Shown here one piece after another: positions 39,399-48,514 of a stretch of DNA of 64,000 bases; position 1 is the first letter of the stretch, and every line of letters starts with the position of its first letter. This DNA comes from Rouxiella chamberiensis. Its GTDB lineage: Bacteria > Pseudomonadota > Gammaproteobacteria > Enterobacterales > Enterobacteriaceae. The stretch spans positions 1,550,001 to 1,614,000 of the forward strand of contig NZ_CP114058.1 in NCBI RefSeq assembly GCF_026967475.1, read 5' to 3'. The notes beneath the pieces are model-generated. The model did not search any database. It was not told the origin of the DNA and saw nothing but the letters and a program-made list of their open reading frames with translations. Made by a program: the position numbers and the translations under genes.

Positions 39399-40414
39399 TA
39401 GTGTAACTCCTCGACGCGCACGCCGGAATTTTGCAGGAAACCAATGGCATTCCCCAATAACTCCCCGTCGCCGGTTAACTGAATAATCATAAAGCCCAGC
39501 ACGGTATCCTGCACTTCCGACATACTGGCAAACAGAATATTGAATTCGATATCAAAGGTTTTCATCATCTGATATATCACTGGCTGCCCTGCCGTTTCCC
39601 CCAGAAACTCCAGACGATAGCGCCTGACATGGCGGTCATGATCCGATGCGCGGTCGATACTCTCCGGCAGGCTGTCGCGAATAAGCGTGCGCACGAAATT
39701 CAGGGTAGTGGGATGCTGCGGTTGGCCGAACACCTCAAGCACATTGCCGTGCTCGACAATGCTGCCATTGTCCATCACCGCCACCTTGTTGCAGATTTTT
39801 TGAATCACCGACATCTCGTGGGTAATGAGGACCAGCGTGACGTTAAACTCGAGGCTGATGCGCTTGAGCAGCATCAGGATTTGCACCGTCGTTTGCGGAT
39901 CCAGCGCCGACGTGGCTTCATCGCAAAGCAGAATGGAGGGATTCGTCGCCAGCGCACGCGCAATGCCGACCCGCTGTTTCTGCCCGCCCGACAGCTCGGC
40001 AGGATAGCTGCCGCCGCGATCGGCGAGGCCGACCAGTTCCAGCAATTCGTTGACGCGGCTGTCGATAAAGGCTTTATCCTTTCCGGCCAGAATCAGCGGA
40101 ATGGCAACATTTTTCCAGACAGTTTTAGACTCCAGCAAATTGAAACCCTGAAATATCATGCCGATGTCTTTCTTCATCTCCCTTAATTGCCGGGCATTAA
40201 ATTGACTGATGGTGTTGCCCTTCACAATCACGTTGCCCGAGCTGGGCGTTTCCAGCGCATTGATAAGCCTGACCAGCGTGCTTTTACCTGCGCCGCTGTA
40301 GCCGATAATGCCGTAAATATCGCCCTGTTCGATTTTCAGATTGATATGAGTGAGTGCCCGGGTGGTTTTGCCTTTGCGTTGAAAAATTTTATCAACGTCT
40401 TGAAGTTCAATCAT
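39398..40414 (-). CDS. Methionine-type ABC transporter ATP-binding protein (MetN-like)
   Basis: A 338-residue ATPase. Walker A GYSGAGKSTL near residue 38, signature LSGGQKQRVGIARAL near 140, Walker B ILLCDEAT near 161. The C-terminal 90 residues form the NIL regulatory domain (LTGDGELLGNAIGFLQNSG), which in MetN binds substrate and slows uptake. Confidence 0.92.
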   Translation of the reverse strand: MIELQDVDKIFQRKGKTTRALTHINLKIEQGDIYGIIGYSGAGKSTLVRLINALETPSSGNVIVKGNTISQFNARQLREMKKDIGMIFQGFNLLESKTVWKNVAIPLILAGKDKAFIDSRVNELLELVGLADRGGSYPAELSGGQKQRVGIARALATNPSILLCDEATSALDPQTTVQILMLLKRISLEFNVTLVLITHEMSVIQKICNKVAVMDNGSIVEHGNVLEVFGQPQHPTTLNFVRTLIRDSLPESIDRASDHDRHVRRYRLEFLGETAGQPVIYQMMKTFDIEFNILFASMSEVQDTVLGFMIIQLTGDGELLGNAIGFLQNSGVRVEELH

Positions 40415-40497
40415 TGCCTTGCCCCGATAAAAAATATCTGGCTCAAGACTCGCCGCCCAGGGCGACGAGTCGGTGGATTCTCGTTATACGTTGGGAA

Positions 40498-41313
40498 TTA
40501 CTTCAGATAATCAGGCAACAAATAGCCCTGATACTGTGCATTCGAAAGGATATATTGCTTGAATTCGGCGGAGTGATAGCCTGCGATAATATCTTTGGCG
40601 AATTGCGCGTCCTTATTTTTGCCTGCGATAGTGACCACATTGATAAAGCCTTTGACCGGATTCTCGAGCTTCAGAGCGCTGTTTAACTTCATACCGCTCG
40701 AGACGGCGAAATTACCTTGAATCGCCCCGTAGTCGACGTCAGGTAAGGCGCGAACCTGCTGGGCATTGTCCATTTCCTTGAAAACCAGTTTGTACGGGTT
40801 TTCGCTGATATCTTTTTGCGAGAAAGTGGCGGGATCGGATTTCGGCGAGATTTTTATCCAGCCGAGATCCTGAAGCAGCAAGGCGGCGCGATATTCATTG
40901 GAAGCCTGATTCGGCACGGAAATAGTTTCTCCGGGCTGCGGCTTATCACCGGCTTTATGTTTATTGGAATAGAGTCCCATCGGCGGCGTCGGAACCTGAA
41001 CAATGCCGATATTGTCTGTGCCCAGACGATCGTTGATGGATTGCAGATAAATAGGATGCTGCATGATGTTGCCGTCAATCGCGCCGGTCGCCACTGCATT
41101 ATTCACCTGAATGCCGTCGCTGAAATCCTTGTAGACCAGCTTGTACCCTTTTGCTTCGAGGAACGGCCCGACACCTTTGGCAAACTGCTCCTGATAAGGC
41201 CCCGGATTAAAGCCCAGCGTAATGGTTTTTTGATTATTGTCCGCGGCATGAACGGCAGAACTCGCTGCCATGATTAATAAAGATGCCAATAACGTCTTGT
41301 TAGCTTTCGACAT
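40498..41313 (-). CDS. NlpA/MetQ-family substrate-binding protein
   Basis: A 271-residue periplasmic binding protein. The signal peptide ends at VHAAD with no lipobox cysteine, unlike lipoprotein MetQ, so it should be soluble in the periplasm. NlpA-family marks are LGFNPGPYQEQF, GNIMQHPIYLQ and VPNQASNEYRAALLLQDLG. It is the first gene of the importer; the ATPase starts 83 bases later. The start codon directly follows a hairpin with a T-run (separate entry), and the ribosome site lies in that hairpin. Confidence 0.9.
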   Translation of the reverse strand: MSKANKTLLASLLIMAASSAVHAADNNQKTITLGFNPGPYQEQFAKGVGPFLEAKGYKLVYKDFSDGIQVNNAVATGAIDGNIMQHPIYLQSINDRLGTDNIGIVQVPTPPMGLYSNKHKAGDKPQPGETISVPNQASNEYRAALLLQDLGWIKISPKSDPATFSQKDISENPYKLVFKEMDNAQQVRALPDVDYGAIQGNFAVSSGMKLNSALKLENPVKGFINVVTIAGKNKDAQFAKDIIAGYHSAEFKQYILSNAQYQGYLLPDYLK

Positions 41314-41319
41314 AAAAAA

Positions 41320-41354
41320 ATAGCCCTTTTTGATTGTTAATCGTCAAGGGCTAT
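41320..41354 (-). promoter_or_regulatory. Leader hairpin covering the ribosome site of the MetQ-like gene
   Basis: On the minus strand ATAGCCCTT pairs with AAGGGCTAT over a 17-base loop and is followed at once by T7 and the ATG. The 3' arm contains AAGGG, the only ribosome site before the gene. The same element could end transcription or hide the ribosome site, so expression would need it to be opened. Confidence 0.5.
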
Positions 41355-41357
41355 CCA

Positions 41358-41385
41358 ATCATATCGGCCTTCGGGAGCTAAACAA
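41358..41385 (-). promoter_or_regulatory. Candidate sigma-70 promoter of the importer operon
   Basis: TTGTTT and TATGAT are separated by 16 bases on the minus strand. The transcript would begin near 41351, at the foot of the leader hairpin, leaving an untranslated leader of about 38 bases. Confidence 0.4.
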
Positions 41386-41446
41386 TTAAAAGCGCATAGC
41401 TAAGCCATTTATTATCTAACTTCGCCGCCGGATTCGGACGGGCTTG

Positions 41447-42466
41447 TCAGGACACCAGAATATCGGCGTAATAACGCTCGGCCACGTCGGGATGCGAACG
41501 CAGACGGCCTTTGAGATAGTTCCAGCCCACGTCGCGCAGCAGAGGATTCTGCGGATCGCTTTCCGGCCCGTTGGCCTGCGCCGCCAGGTCTTGGGGAAGC
41601 TGGAATACCGGCACCACAGCGTCGAGTTTCGCGCCGAGGAAGAAGGCCAGCGACAGGCGTTCCTGCCCGGCAGGCGGCGCTACTACGCGGTGCACCGTCG
41701 CGCGTAGATAGCCATTGGTGGCCAGTTCCAGCAATTCGCCGATATTAACGACAAATGCCCCCTCAATCGGCAGTGCATCGACCCAATGCCCCTCTTCGAC
41801 TTCCACCTGAAGCCCTTTTTGCCGGTCCTGCAGCAGGAAGCTCAGAAAACCGGAATCCTTGTGAGCGCCCACGCCCTGATTGCTCTCGCCGTCGCCACGG
41901 CCCGGATAGCGAATCAGTTTGATATGCTCGTTGGGCTTGTCGCCGTACAGCGGGTCGAAAGCATCAATGGGCAAGGAGAGCGTTTCGGCAAAGGCGCGCA
42001 AGATTTTCAATGACATGGCGGTCATGGTTTGCTGCCAGTTCAGCAGCAGAGGTTTAAGTTCAGGCAACGACTCGGGCCACTGGTTAGGCCCCTGCAAACG
42101 CGACCATGCGGGCGATGTCTCGGTTTGCGGAATAGGCTGGCGTTCGGCCCCAAGATCAAACTGTTCACGCCAGTCAGGTTGACCGCGTGTGCGCTCGGAG
42201 GCGGCGCGATTATAGCCGCGAAAATGGCGGGAATGAATCATCGCTACGCGGTCTTTTTCCTGCTCCGGCAGCGCAAAGAACTGCCGCGACGTCTCTTGCA
42301 CGTCGGCCAGCAACTGCGAATCGACACCATGATTGACAAGATAAAAAAATCCGATGTCCCGCGCAGCAACGCGGAGTTCTTTTAGAAACTCCGCGCGCTG
42401 TTCAGGACTCCCGTCGAGTTTGGACAGGTCAATAACAGGAATTGAAGTGGCTGTAGAATGAGGCAT
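41447..42466 (-). CDS. 2-oxoglutarate/Fe(II) oxygenase, isopenicillin N synthase family
   Basis: A 339-residue non-haem iron oxygenase. The N-terminal DIOX_N part (IPVIDLSKLDG) is followed by the jelly roll with iron ligands in AHKDSGFL near residue 210 and ATVHRVVAP near 265, and the 2-oxoglutarate arginine in ERLSLAFFL. ATG 42466 has GGGAG 7 bases upstream; an earlier in-frame start is less good. It precedes the MetQ-type importer on the same strand with its own gap of 133 bases, so it may act on the imported compound. Family members hydroxylate or desaturate many small molecules. Confidence 0.87.
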   Translation of the reverse strand: MPHSTATSIPVIDLSKLDGSPEQRAEFLKELRVAARDIGFFYLVNHGVDSQLLADVQETSRQFFALPEQEKDRVAMIHSRHFRGYNRAASERTRGQPDWREQFDLGAERQPIPQTETSPAWSRLQGPNQWPESLPELKPLLLNWQQTMTAMSLKILRAFAETLSLPIDAFDPLYGDKPNEHIKLIRYPGRGDGESNQGVGAHKDSGFLSFLLQDRQKGLQVEVEEGHWVDALPIEGAFVVNIGELLELATNGYLRATVHRVVAPPAGQERLSLAFFLGAKLDAVVPVFQLPQDLAAQANGPESDPQNPLLRDVGWNYLKGRLRSHPDVAERYYADILVS

Positions 42467-42541
42467 AACTGACTCCCTAGTTAATCTCATTCCACTCTAT
42501 CACCGCTAAACGGGCGTCCTTAAGGATTTAAAATGCATTAC

Positions 42542-43744
42542 TTATGCAGGATCCTGCTTGTACTGGGGGCGGGAGATAAAAATGCTCAGCCCGGCCAGCA
42601 GCGCCAGCACACCGCCGAGAATAAACGCGGCAGAGGTGCCCTGCGTATCCGCCAGCATGCCGCCAAAGAAGGCACCGCACGCCAGGGCAATCTGGAATAC
42701 GCTGACCATCAACGCAGAGCCGCTTTCAAACAATGCGGGCGACGCCTGGTAAATCCAGATATTCAGGCACACCGGCAGCGCGCCGAAGGCGAGTCCCCAA
42801 ATCACCACCAACGTCGAGGCGGCCGCCACGTTGCTGCTCAACTGCGAGGCAATCAACACGGATAAGGCCAGCATCAAGATGTTGCCGAGGAAGGCGCGCT
42901 TGACGCCAAATTCGCGCACGGTGATTTCGGTCAGGAAAGTCCCCGCCAAACCTGCAATGCCATAGCCCATCAGCAGCAGAGAGATGTCCGAGGCGGAAAG
43001 CCTGACCTGAAAGCGCAGCCACGGCTCAAGGTAGGTGTAGGCCGAGAATTGTGCGGCCGCCATAAAGATGCCGATAATCAACCCACGGCGCACGCCCTTG
43101 ATTTTAGCAACGGTAAGCAGCGAACCAAGGCCGAGTGAATTTTTCGCCGGTAGAGACGGCAGCGCCAGCCACTGGAAGATAAACACACCGATAGCAAGCA
43201 CCGTATTGGCGGTAAACGCCATGCGCCAGCCAAACAGTTCGCCGATAAATGCGCCCGCAGGGACACCGGCGACCGTGCCGACCGCCACCCCTGCGCTTAT
43301 CAAAGAGATGGCGCGCGCACTTTGCGCTTCGGAAACCAGCCGTCTGCCCGCTGGAATGGCAAAGGCCCAGAAACCGCCAACGCCAAAGCCTAAAATCAGG
43401 CGGCCAAGCAGCAGCGCCGGAAAGGTATGCGCCATCATCGCGATAGCATTGGAAAGAATGATGCAGCCGGTCAGAATCAGCAGCAGCGTCTTGCGATTAA
43501 GCTGACGGGCGAGCAGCATGATAAGCGGTGCCGCGATGGCGGCGATAAGACCCGGCAGCATGATAGCCCACCCCGCCTGTCCTTCAGAGACATTCAGCGC
43601 ATGAGCAATGGGCGAAAGCAGGCCGATTGGCAGGAATTCGGTGTTCACCAGTGCAAAGGTGCCAAAGGCGAGTGAAAGCACGCCTAACCAGCGTTTTAAT
43701 GACGAGGTGGTGGGTTCTGCACCCAAAGTGGAGCATTGCGACAT
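42542..43744 (-). CDS. MFS transporter, DHA1 sugar/drug exporter type
   Basis: A 400-residue, twelve-span major facilitator. The loop motif after span 2 is RQLNRKTLLLILTGC and the antiporter motif in span 5 reads SAGVAVGTVAGVPAGAFIGE, both usual for SotB/YdhP/NimT-type exporters. Single gene before the oxygenase; it may export a sugar, nucleoside or drug. Which one cannot be told from sequence. Confidence 0.88.
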   Translation of the reverse strand: MSQCSTLGAEPTTSSLKRWLGVLSLAFGTFALVNTEFLPIGLLSPIAHALNVSEGQAGWAIMLPGLIAAIAAPLIMLLARQLNRKTLLLILTGCIILSNAIAMMAHTFPALLLGRLILGFGVGGFWAFAIPAGRRLVSEAQSARAISLISAGVAVGTVAGVPAGAFIGELFGWRMAFTANTVLAIGVFIFQWLALPSLPAKNSLGLGSLLTVAKIKGVRRGLIIGIFMAAAQFSAYTYLEPWLRFQVRLSASDISLLLMGYGIAGLAGTFLTEITVREFGVKRAFLGNILMLALSVLIASQLSSNVAAASTLVVIWGLAFGALPVCLNIWIYQASPALFESGSALMVSVFQIALACGAFFGGMLADTQGTSAAFILGGVLALLAGLSIFISRPQYKQDPA

Positions 43745-43940
43745 TTTTTTATTTCCCGGCAGGTATTTTGTGGCTATAAAACGTGAAGCAAGTCACAAGG
43801 TCAAGGGATAATGCGCGTCGGACGTGCCATTGTGTGCTGTAGACGGATTTCCGCTCATGAATCCCTGCCAGACGCCACGAGGCACAATGTGCAAATAAGT
43901 TAAGTTTAAATTAATAAGTATGTTGTAACTAATTAAAGCA

Positions 43941-43972
43941 TTTCAAACGAAGCAACGGTGCCTCGTTTGAAA
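43941..43972 (-). terminator. Hairpin downstream of the SDR operon
   Basis: TTTCAAACGA pairs perfectly with TCGTTTGAAA, with further partial pairing inside. It begins 16 bases past the SDR stop. The tail (TGCTTTAATT) is only modestly T-rich. Confidence 0.5.
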
Positions 43973-43987
43973 GTCATAAATACGCCC

Positions 43988-44737
43988 TTACTGGCCGCCG
44001 TCGACCGAAATGATTTGCCCGTTAACGAAGCTGGCAAGCTCCGAAGCCAGGTACAATGCGGTGCTGGCGATTTCTGCGGGCGTGCCGAGACGGCGCAGCG
44101 CAATGCTTGCGAGCAGACGTTTTTGCACCTCTTCGCCCATGGCCTCCCACTGCTTTTGTGTCGCCTCGTTGGTGATAACAAAACCCGGCGCTACCGAATT
44201 GACGCGTATGCCGAACGGGCCAAGTTCATGCGCCAGTTGACGCGTCAGGCCCAATACCGCATGTTTCGAGGCGCAGTAGGCCTGAACACCGGTCAGTGAT
44301 GCCTTCAAGGCGGCACCGGAACTGATGTTGATGATGGCCCCCTTACCCGCCTTTTTCATCATCGGGGCCACGGCACGACTCAACGCAAAGGCCGCGCCGA
44401 GATTAATGGCGATTATTCTGTCCCACTCTTCGTCCGTGATTGTCTCGATGGGTTTGCCGCTCTGCCCGGCAACGCCGCCCGCGTTGTTGACCAGCACGTC
44501 GATGCGCCCGCCCGTGTCGGCGCCGACCTTTTCAATCCACCGCTGTGCCGCCTGCCTGTCGCATAAGTCGACCTTTGCGGTATGAATGCCGAAAGCCTGC
44601 AACTCGGCCAATCTTTCCTGCTGAATATCGCAGGCAAATACGGTAGCGCCGGCACTAGAAAACCGTTTGGCGATTTCGCGACCAAATCCTATGGCGGCTC
44701 CGCTGACCACGACGTTGATATTGTTGAAATTCATCAT
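43988..44737 (-). CDS. Short-chain dehydrogenase/reductase
   Basis: A 249-residue SDR with the nucleotide loop VVSGAAIGFGREIA near residue 10, NNAGG near 88, the catalytic Ser in IINISSGAAL and YCASKHAVLG near 155, and a C-terminal INGQIISVDGGQ-like end. Its start overlaps the stop of the ketopantoate-reductase-like gene by four bases, so they are coupled. Both would act on related hydroxy or keto acids. Confidence 0.88.
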   Translation of the reverse strand: MMNFNNINVVVSGAAIGFGREIAKRFSSAGATVFACDIQQERLAELQAFGIHTAKVDLCDRQAAQRWIEKVGADTGGRIDVLVNNAGGVAGQSGKPIETITDEEWDRIIAINLGAAFALSRAVAPMMKKAGKGAIINISSGAALKASLTGVQAYCASKHAVLGLTRQLAHELGPFGIRVNSVAPGFVITNEATQKQWEAMGEEVQKRLLASIALRRLGTPAEIASTALYLASELASFVNGQIISVDGGQ

Positions 44738-45768
44738 TTGTCGGCAAGCTCCAGAATATTGCTGTCTGACAACGGGCGTTTCCCCGCTTCAATCTCTTTG
44801 ATAAGGGTGATTAATCCCGAAACCTTCGGGCAGGCAATGCCCTTTTCCGCGCCGATACGCACCACTTCGCCCAGCTGCCCCTCGACTTCGGTGGCGCGTT
44901 TACGCACCGCCAGATCACGCCAGATGCCGGAGTGGGTTTTCACATTGGGTCGATTAAACGCCACCATGTCAGTAATGCTCTGCTCGGTAAGCGCAATGGG
45001 AGCTTGCGGGTCGAACGCGTCAGGATTGAACCCGTTAAAGCTTTTCATGGCGATGCCGCAGGCGCGACCGACCGCCACCACTTCACCCGCCAACTGCCTC
45101 CACAGGGGCCAAAGCTCGCGGCGCGCCAGAGAGTCGGCGATACCGACTTCACCCACTGCCTGCGCAAACAGAAGCGAGGCGTAGCCCAGTTTTCCCCATA
45201 AATAGGCATTGATATCAGCAGTCAGAATGGCATCCGGCTCGAAGTGACACACATCCTGATGCAAGGTCACGACGCGTGGCGTGATTGCGCCGTCGAGTTC
45301 TCCGACCACCACGGCGGCGCGGTTGGAATACGTGACCTGACCCGGCTCGGTCCAGTCTGCGCCAAAGTTGACAAAAGAGCCGAGGGTACGCGTTTCACCC
45401 ACTACGGCGGCTATGGTGGGTTCGCACAGGCCGTTTTGAACGGAAAGCACAAAACCCTCTTCTGCCAGAAACGGCAAAAGTGCCTCGCTTGCGATCTGAG
45501 TATGATGAGATTTCACCGCCAGAAAAATGCGCGACCAGCGCGTTGTCGAGTGCGCCGTGTTCGGTTCGGCTGGCGTAAAGGCCTCGGCCTGAACGGTAAA
45601 TTCATCAATCGGGCCGGAAATCGTCAGCCCCTGAAGGGGATCTCGAATGGCAGCCACATGCGCCTCGTCGATATCTACAAAGGTCACGTCGTACCCGGCG
45701 CGCAACAGATACGCACCCAAGGTGCCGCCGATAGCCCCTGCGCCCCAAACCAGAATATCTTTTGTCAT
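44734..45768 (-). CDS. Ketopantoate reductase (ApbA/PanE) family protein
   Basis: NADP-dependent reductase of 344 residues, somewhat longer than PanE. N-terminal Rossmann motif ILVWGAGAIGGTLGAYLL, then VKSHHTQIA and VLSVQNGL, and a helical C-terminal domain with KLGYASLLFAQA. It is first in a two-gene operon with an SDR, next to an IclR regulator, which suggests use in breakdown of a branched hydroxy acid rather than pantothenate synthesis. The operator palindrome lies upstream. Confidence 0.85.
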   Translation of the reverse strand: MTKDILVWGAGAIGGTLGAYLLRAGYDVTFVDIDEAHVAAIRDPLQGLTISGPIDEFTVQAEAFTPAEPNTAHSTTRWSRIFLAVKSHHTQIASEALLPFLAEEGFVLSVQNGLCEPTIAAVVGETRTLGSFVNFGADWTEPGQVTYSNRAAVVVGELDGAITPRVVTLHQDVCHFEPDAILTADINAYLWGKLGYASLLFAQAVGEVGIADSLARRELWPLWRQLAGEVVAVGRACGIAMKSFNGFNPDAFDPQAPIALTEQSITDMVAFNRPNVKTHSGIWRDLAVRKRATEVEGQLGEVVRIGAEKGIACPKVSGLITLIKEIEAGKRPLSDSNILELADK

Positions 45769-45808
45769 CTTGTCTCCCTGAAGGGTCGTGTTTTCAATAA
45801 ACGCCTGT

Positions 45809-45826
45809 CGTTCATATATATGAACG
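45809..45826. promoter_or_regulatory. Perfect 18-base palindrome, likely IclR-type operator
   Basis: CGTTCATATATATGAACG lies 41-58 bases before the start of the reductase gene. A second related half, TTTATATATGAA, follows at 45833-45844. The spacing to the gene and the adjacent IclR-family regulator make it the probable operator for the reductase-SDR operon. Confidence 0.6.
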
Positions 45827-46000
45827 ATGTTTTTATATATGAATTTACCCTAGCATGTCGGCTATTTATCGTCCAGAGGAGCAAAAAGTGTTCGCTGGCG
45901 AGGCATAAGATTTAACAATGCCCGCCAAAGGTGTGGTGTTCAGAGATACAACTAAGAGGAGGATCGCAATTTAAGAAGAAATCAGAAAAAAATCAGTTTA

Positions 46001-46765
46001 TCAGGCAGTTAATTTCATGTAGGCCGTCAGTTTTTCGGCTTCGGCAAGCAATGTCTGAATAATCGTCGTTTTTTTGTCTTCAAATCGCGCGGTCACACAG
46101 GAAACATTTAGCGCAGCGATAGGATTTCCGTATGCATCGTATACCGGCGCAGAAATACCGGTTCCGCCCACGTCATATTCATCGATAACGCTGCAATATC
46201 CGTTGTCACGCGCAGCGCGTATTCGCTTCAAGATTTCCTGCGGGTCAATGATAGTTAACTCGGAATGACGAGTCAGCGGATGGCGTTTCAGGGTTTCAAG
46301 GCATTCCGCCTCGGATTGGTGTGCCAGCAAGACTCTGCCCATTGCCGTGCAATGAATCGGCAGGATTTGTTCAAGGCGTGCTTCATAGCGGATGGGTTGA
46401 TGAGAAAGGGATTGCAGAATCAGCGTAATCTGCCCCTCGCCGTTCAGTACGCCCATGCTGATAGTCTCGCCCAACGTCAATGCCATCTCGTCCATCACAG
46501 GACGCGCCACGGCGGCAAGTCGCCGTAAGGCATTGCCGCCCCAGCCAAAACCGTGCGCCTTGAAGGTGTCATTGATGTAATACAGGCCCTGCGCATCCTT
46601 GAGAAGATATCCCCGGCTGGTCAAGGTTCGCAGCAAACCCAGCGCGCTGCTTTTCGGCAGCTCGAAGCGGGCAGCGACTGTTGCCAGCGATAGGCTATGC
46701 GGTTGATTGGCAAAATATTCCAGTAAATCCAGAACGCGGGCGGCGGAGCGAACAACATCGGTCAT
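46001..46765 (-). CDS. IclR-family transcriptional regulator
   Basis: A 254-residue regulator with an N-terminal winged HTH (RSAARVLDLLEYFANQ; LPKSSALGLLRTL) and the C-terminal effector domain with MGVLNGEGQITLILQ, ILPIHCTAMGRVLLA and APVYDAYGNPIAALNVS. ATG 46765 was chosen because 36 upstream residues in the same frame lie in the hydrolase gene end and have no likeness to the family. It follows the hydrolase by 23 bases and precedes the reductase-SDR operon, which it probably controls. Confidence 0.87.
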   Translation of the reverse strand: MTDVVRSAARVLDLLEYFANQPHSLSLATVAARFELPKSSALGLLRTLTSRGYLLKDAQGLYYINDTFKAHGFGWGGNALRRLAAVARPVMDEMALTLGETISMGVLNGEGQITLILQSLSHQPIRYEARLEQILPIHCTAMGRVLLAHQSEAECLETLKRHPLTRHSELTIIDPQEILKRIRAARDNGYCSVIDEYDVGGTGISAPVYDAYGNPIAALNVSCVTARFEDKKTTIIQTLLAEAEKLTAYMKLTA

Positions 46766-46788
46766 TGAATTGAGAATCCTTGTGAAGA

Positions 46789-47496
46789 TTACGCTTGCGG
46801 CCTGTCTGCCAGCCAGTCGATAATTTCCTGACACAGTGCGGCCGGTTGTTCCAGCGGGATCATATGACCGCAATCCGGGATAACGCGCAACATGGCACCG
46901 GCGATATGTTCCTGTAATTCAGCGGCTTCTTCGAAACTGCGCATTCTGTCATCCTGCGCGGCAATGATGAGCGTCGGGCAGGTAATCTGCGACAAGGTCT
47001 GGGTATCGCTGTCGCGGTCAAGACGCGATTGGCGCACAAACACCTCATAACCCAGACGTTGGCCCATCCCTTTAAGCTGTTGCAGCAGGTCGGGATCATG
47101 GCTGCGATCGGGATGCAATGAATAGCCCAGCGACTGATTACCGAGGCCGTTATAGGATTTTGCGGTCACCGCCTTCGCGGCGGCGGCCTTGATGCGCTGC
47201 TGCGTTTCCGAGTCTGCACGGCTTGAGGTGGCGACCAGAATCAGCGACGACACCCGTTCGGGAATGCGGCGCAGAATCTGGCGGGCAATATAGCCGCCCA
47301 TCGAGAACCCCAGCAGCACAAAGCGTGGCGGGCAACTCTCGATTATCCGTTCGGCCATCTCGGCCATCGTTTCGCCTTCGTCAAGCTGCGCCAGCGTCAG
47401 AACGGCACCCTGCTGTTCCAGCGGCCCCGCGATTTTATCCCACAGGCGGTCGTCAGTCATGTAACCGGGAATCAATACCATATTGCCGATAGACAT
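46789..47496 (-). CDS. Alpha/beta hydrolase
   Basis: A 235-residue hydrolase. Oxyanion motif LIPGYMTDDRLW near residue 8, nucleophile elbow LLGFSMGGYIARQ near 82, acid in AAQDDRM near 178 and the histidine in DCGHMIPLEQP near 210. No signal peptide. It is transcribed just before the IclR regulator gene and likely belongs to the same catabolic unit. The substrate is not recognisable; lactonases, esterases and carbamate hydrolases share this form. Confidence 0.86.
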   Translation of the reverse strand: MSIGNMVLIPGYMTDDRLWDKIAGPLEQQGAVLTLAQLDEGETMAEMAERIIESCPPRFVLLGFSMGGYIARQILRRIPERVSSLILVATSSRADSETQQRIKAAAAKAVTAKSYNGLGNQSLGYSLHPDRSHDPDLLQQLKGMGQRLGYEVFVRQSRLDRDSDTQTLSQITCPTLIIAAQDDRMRSFEEAAELQEHIAGAMLRVIPDCGHMIPLEQPAALCQEIIDWLADRPQA

Positions 47497-47550
47497 TGCG
47501 CGGTCTTTTCCTTGCCAATTGAAAGATAACGTTTTTACAGCTTACACCAC

Positions 47551-48398
47551 TCAGGCGACAATTTCCGTCAGCGAGAATCCCTGGATAGGAAAATCGGGAC
47601 TGTTGGCGCAATCGGAAAGGTAGCGCGCCGGGGGTTTACCCTGCGCCTTGCGGAACATGGTGACAAAGCTGCTGGCGCTTTCATAGCCCAAATCTAGGGC
47701 GACGGTCTGCACGCTAATCCCTGACGACAGTTTCTGCAACGCAAGGATCACGTGCAGCTGCTTGCGCCAACGGTGTACGCTCACGCCAACCTGACTGGCA
47801 AAGGTTCGGCTCAGGCTGCGCTCACTCATGCCGATACGCCCGGCCCATTCGGACAGCGTCGATTTATCGGCAGGATTTTGCAGCATGCCGTCGGTCAACT
47901 GGCGCAGGCGAGCATCTCGCGGTAACGGAAGATAGAGGTTTTCGACACGCGCCACGGCCAACTGGTCGAGCAGCACATTGACGATATTGCCTTCCGGCCC
48001 CTGCTCGTCATAGAGCAGCGGAAAGTGGGCTGCATGCAGTAAAAGTTCGCGCAGCAGCGGCGTGACCGACAAGGTACAGCAGGTGGTCGGCAAGGCCAGA
48101 TTGGCATCCGGTTCGACAAACAGGCTGTAACACTGATTGACGCCGGTGCCGCGTGCGGAATGCATCACGCCCCCGGGATCCAGACGGCGCACTGCGGCGG
48201 AACCACCCACACGCCCTGCTCCAGTTCGCAGCTGATGATGCCTTTGAGCGTATAGATAAGCTGTGCCTTGCGATGACGGTGCATCGCCAGTTCCCATGCC
48301 CCGTTGGCGCGCGCTGCGCCCACCGCGATAACGGGACGATCGATAGCGTCGATGGAAACTTTACTGCAATCTCCCGGGTGACATTGAATGATCGGCAT
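47551..48398 (-). pseudogene. AraC-family regulator with N-terminal cupin, one frameshift
   Basis: Two frames make one regulator of about 282 residues. The first carries a cupin sensor (AMHRHRKAQLIYTLKG, WVVPPQCAVWIPG). One G missing from the G5 run (C5 at 48170-48174 on the plus strand) joins GVMHSARGTG and the rest of the sensor, then the two HTH motifs LSEWAGRIGMSERSLSRTF and TVALDLGYESASSFVTMFRK. The build is that of NimR-type regulators, which usually control a neighbouring MFS exporter. Divergent from the Rob-like gene. Confidence 0.83.
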
Positions 48399-48514
48399 AA
48401 TTGTTTAAGGCTCGTTAAATATTTGGCTGGTTTGATAAATAATATGGCTGAATTGCGCATTGTAGTCCAGCACGAGTGGTGGCTAAATGTCAGCCTTAAC
48501 GGGGGAATCAAAAT

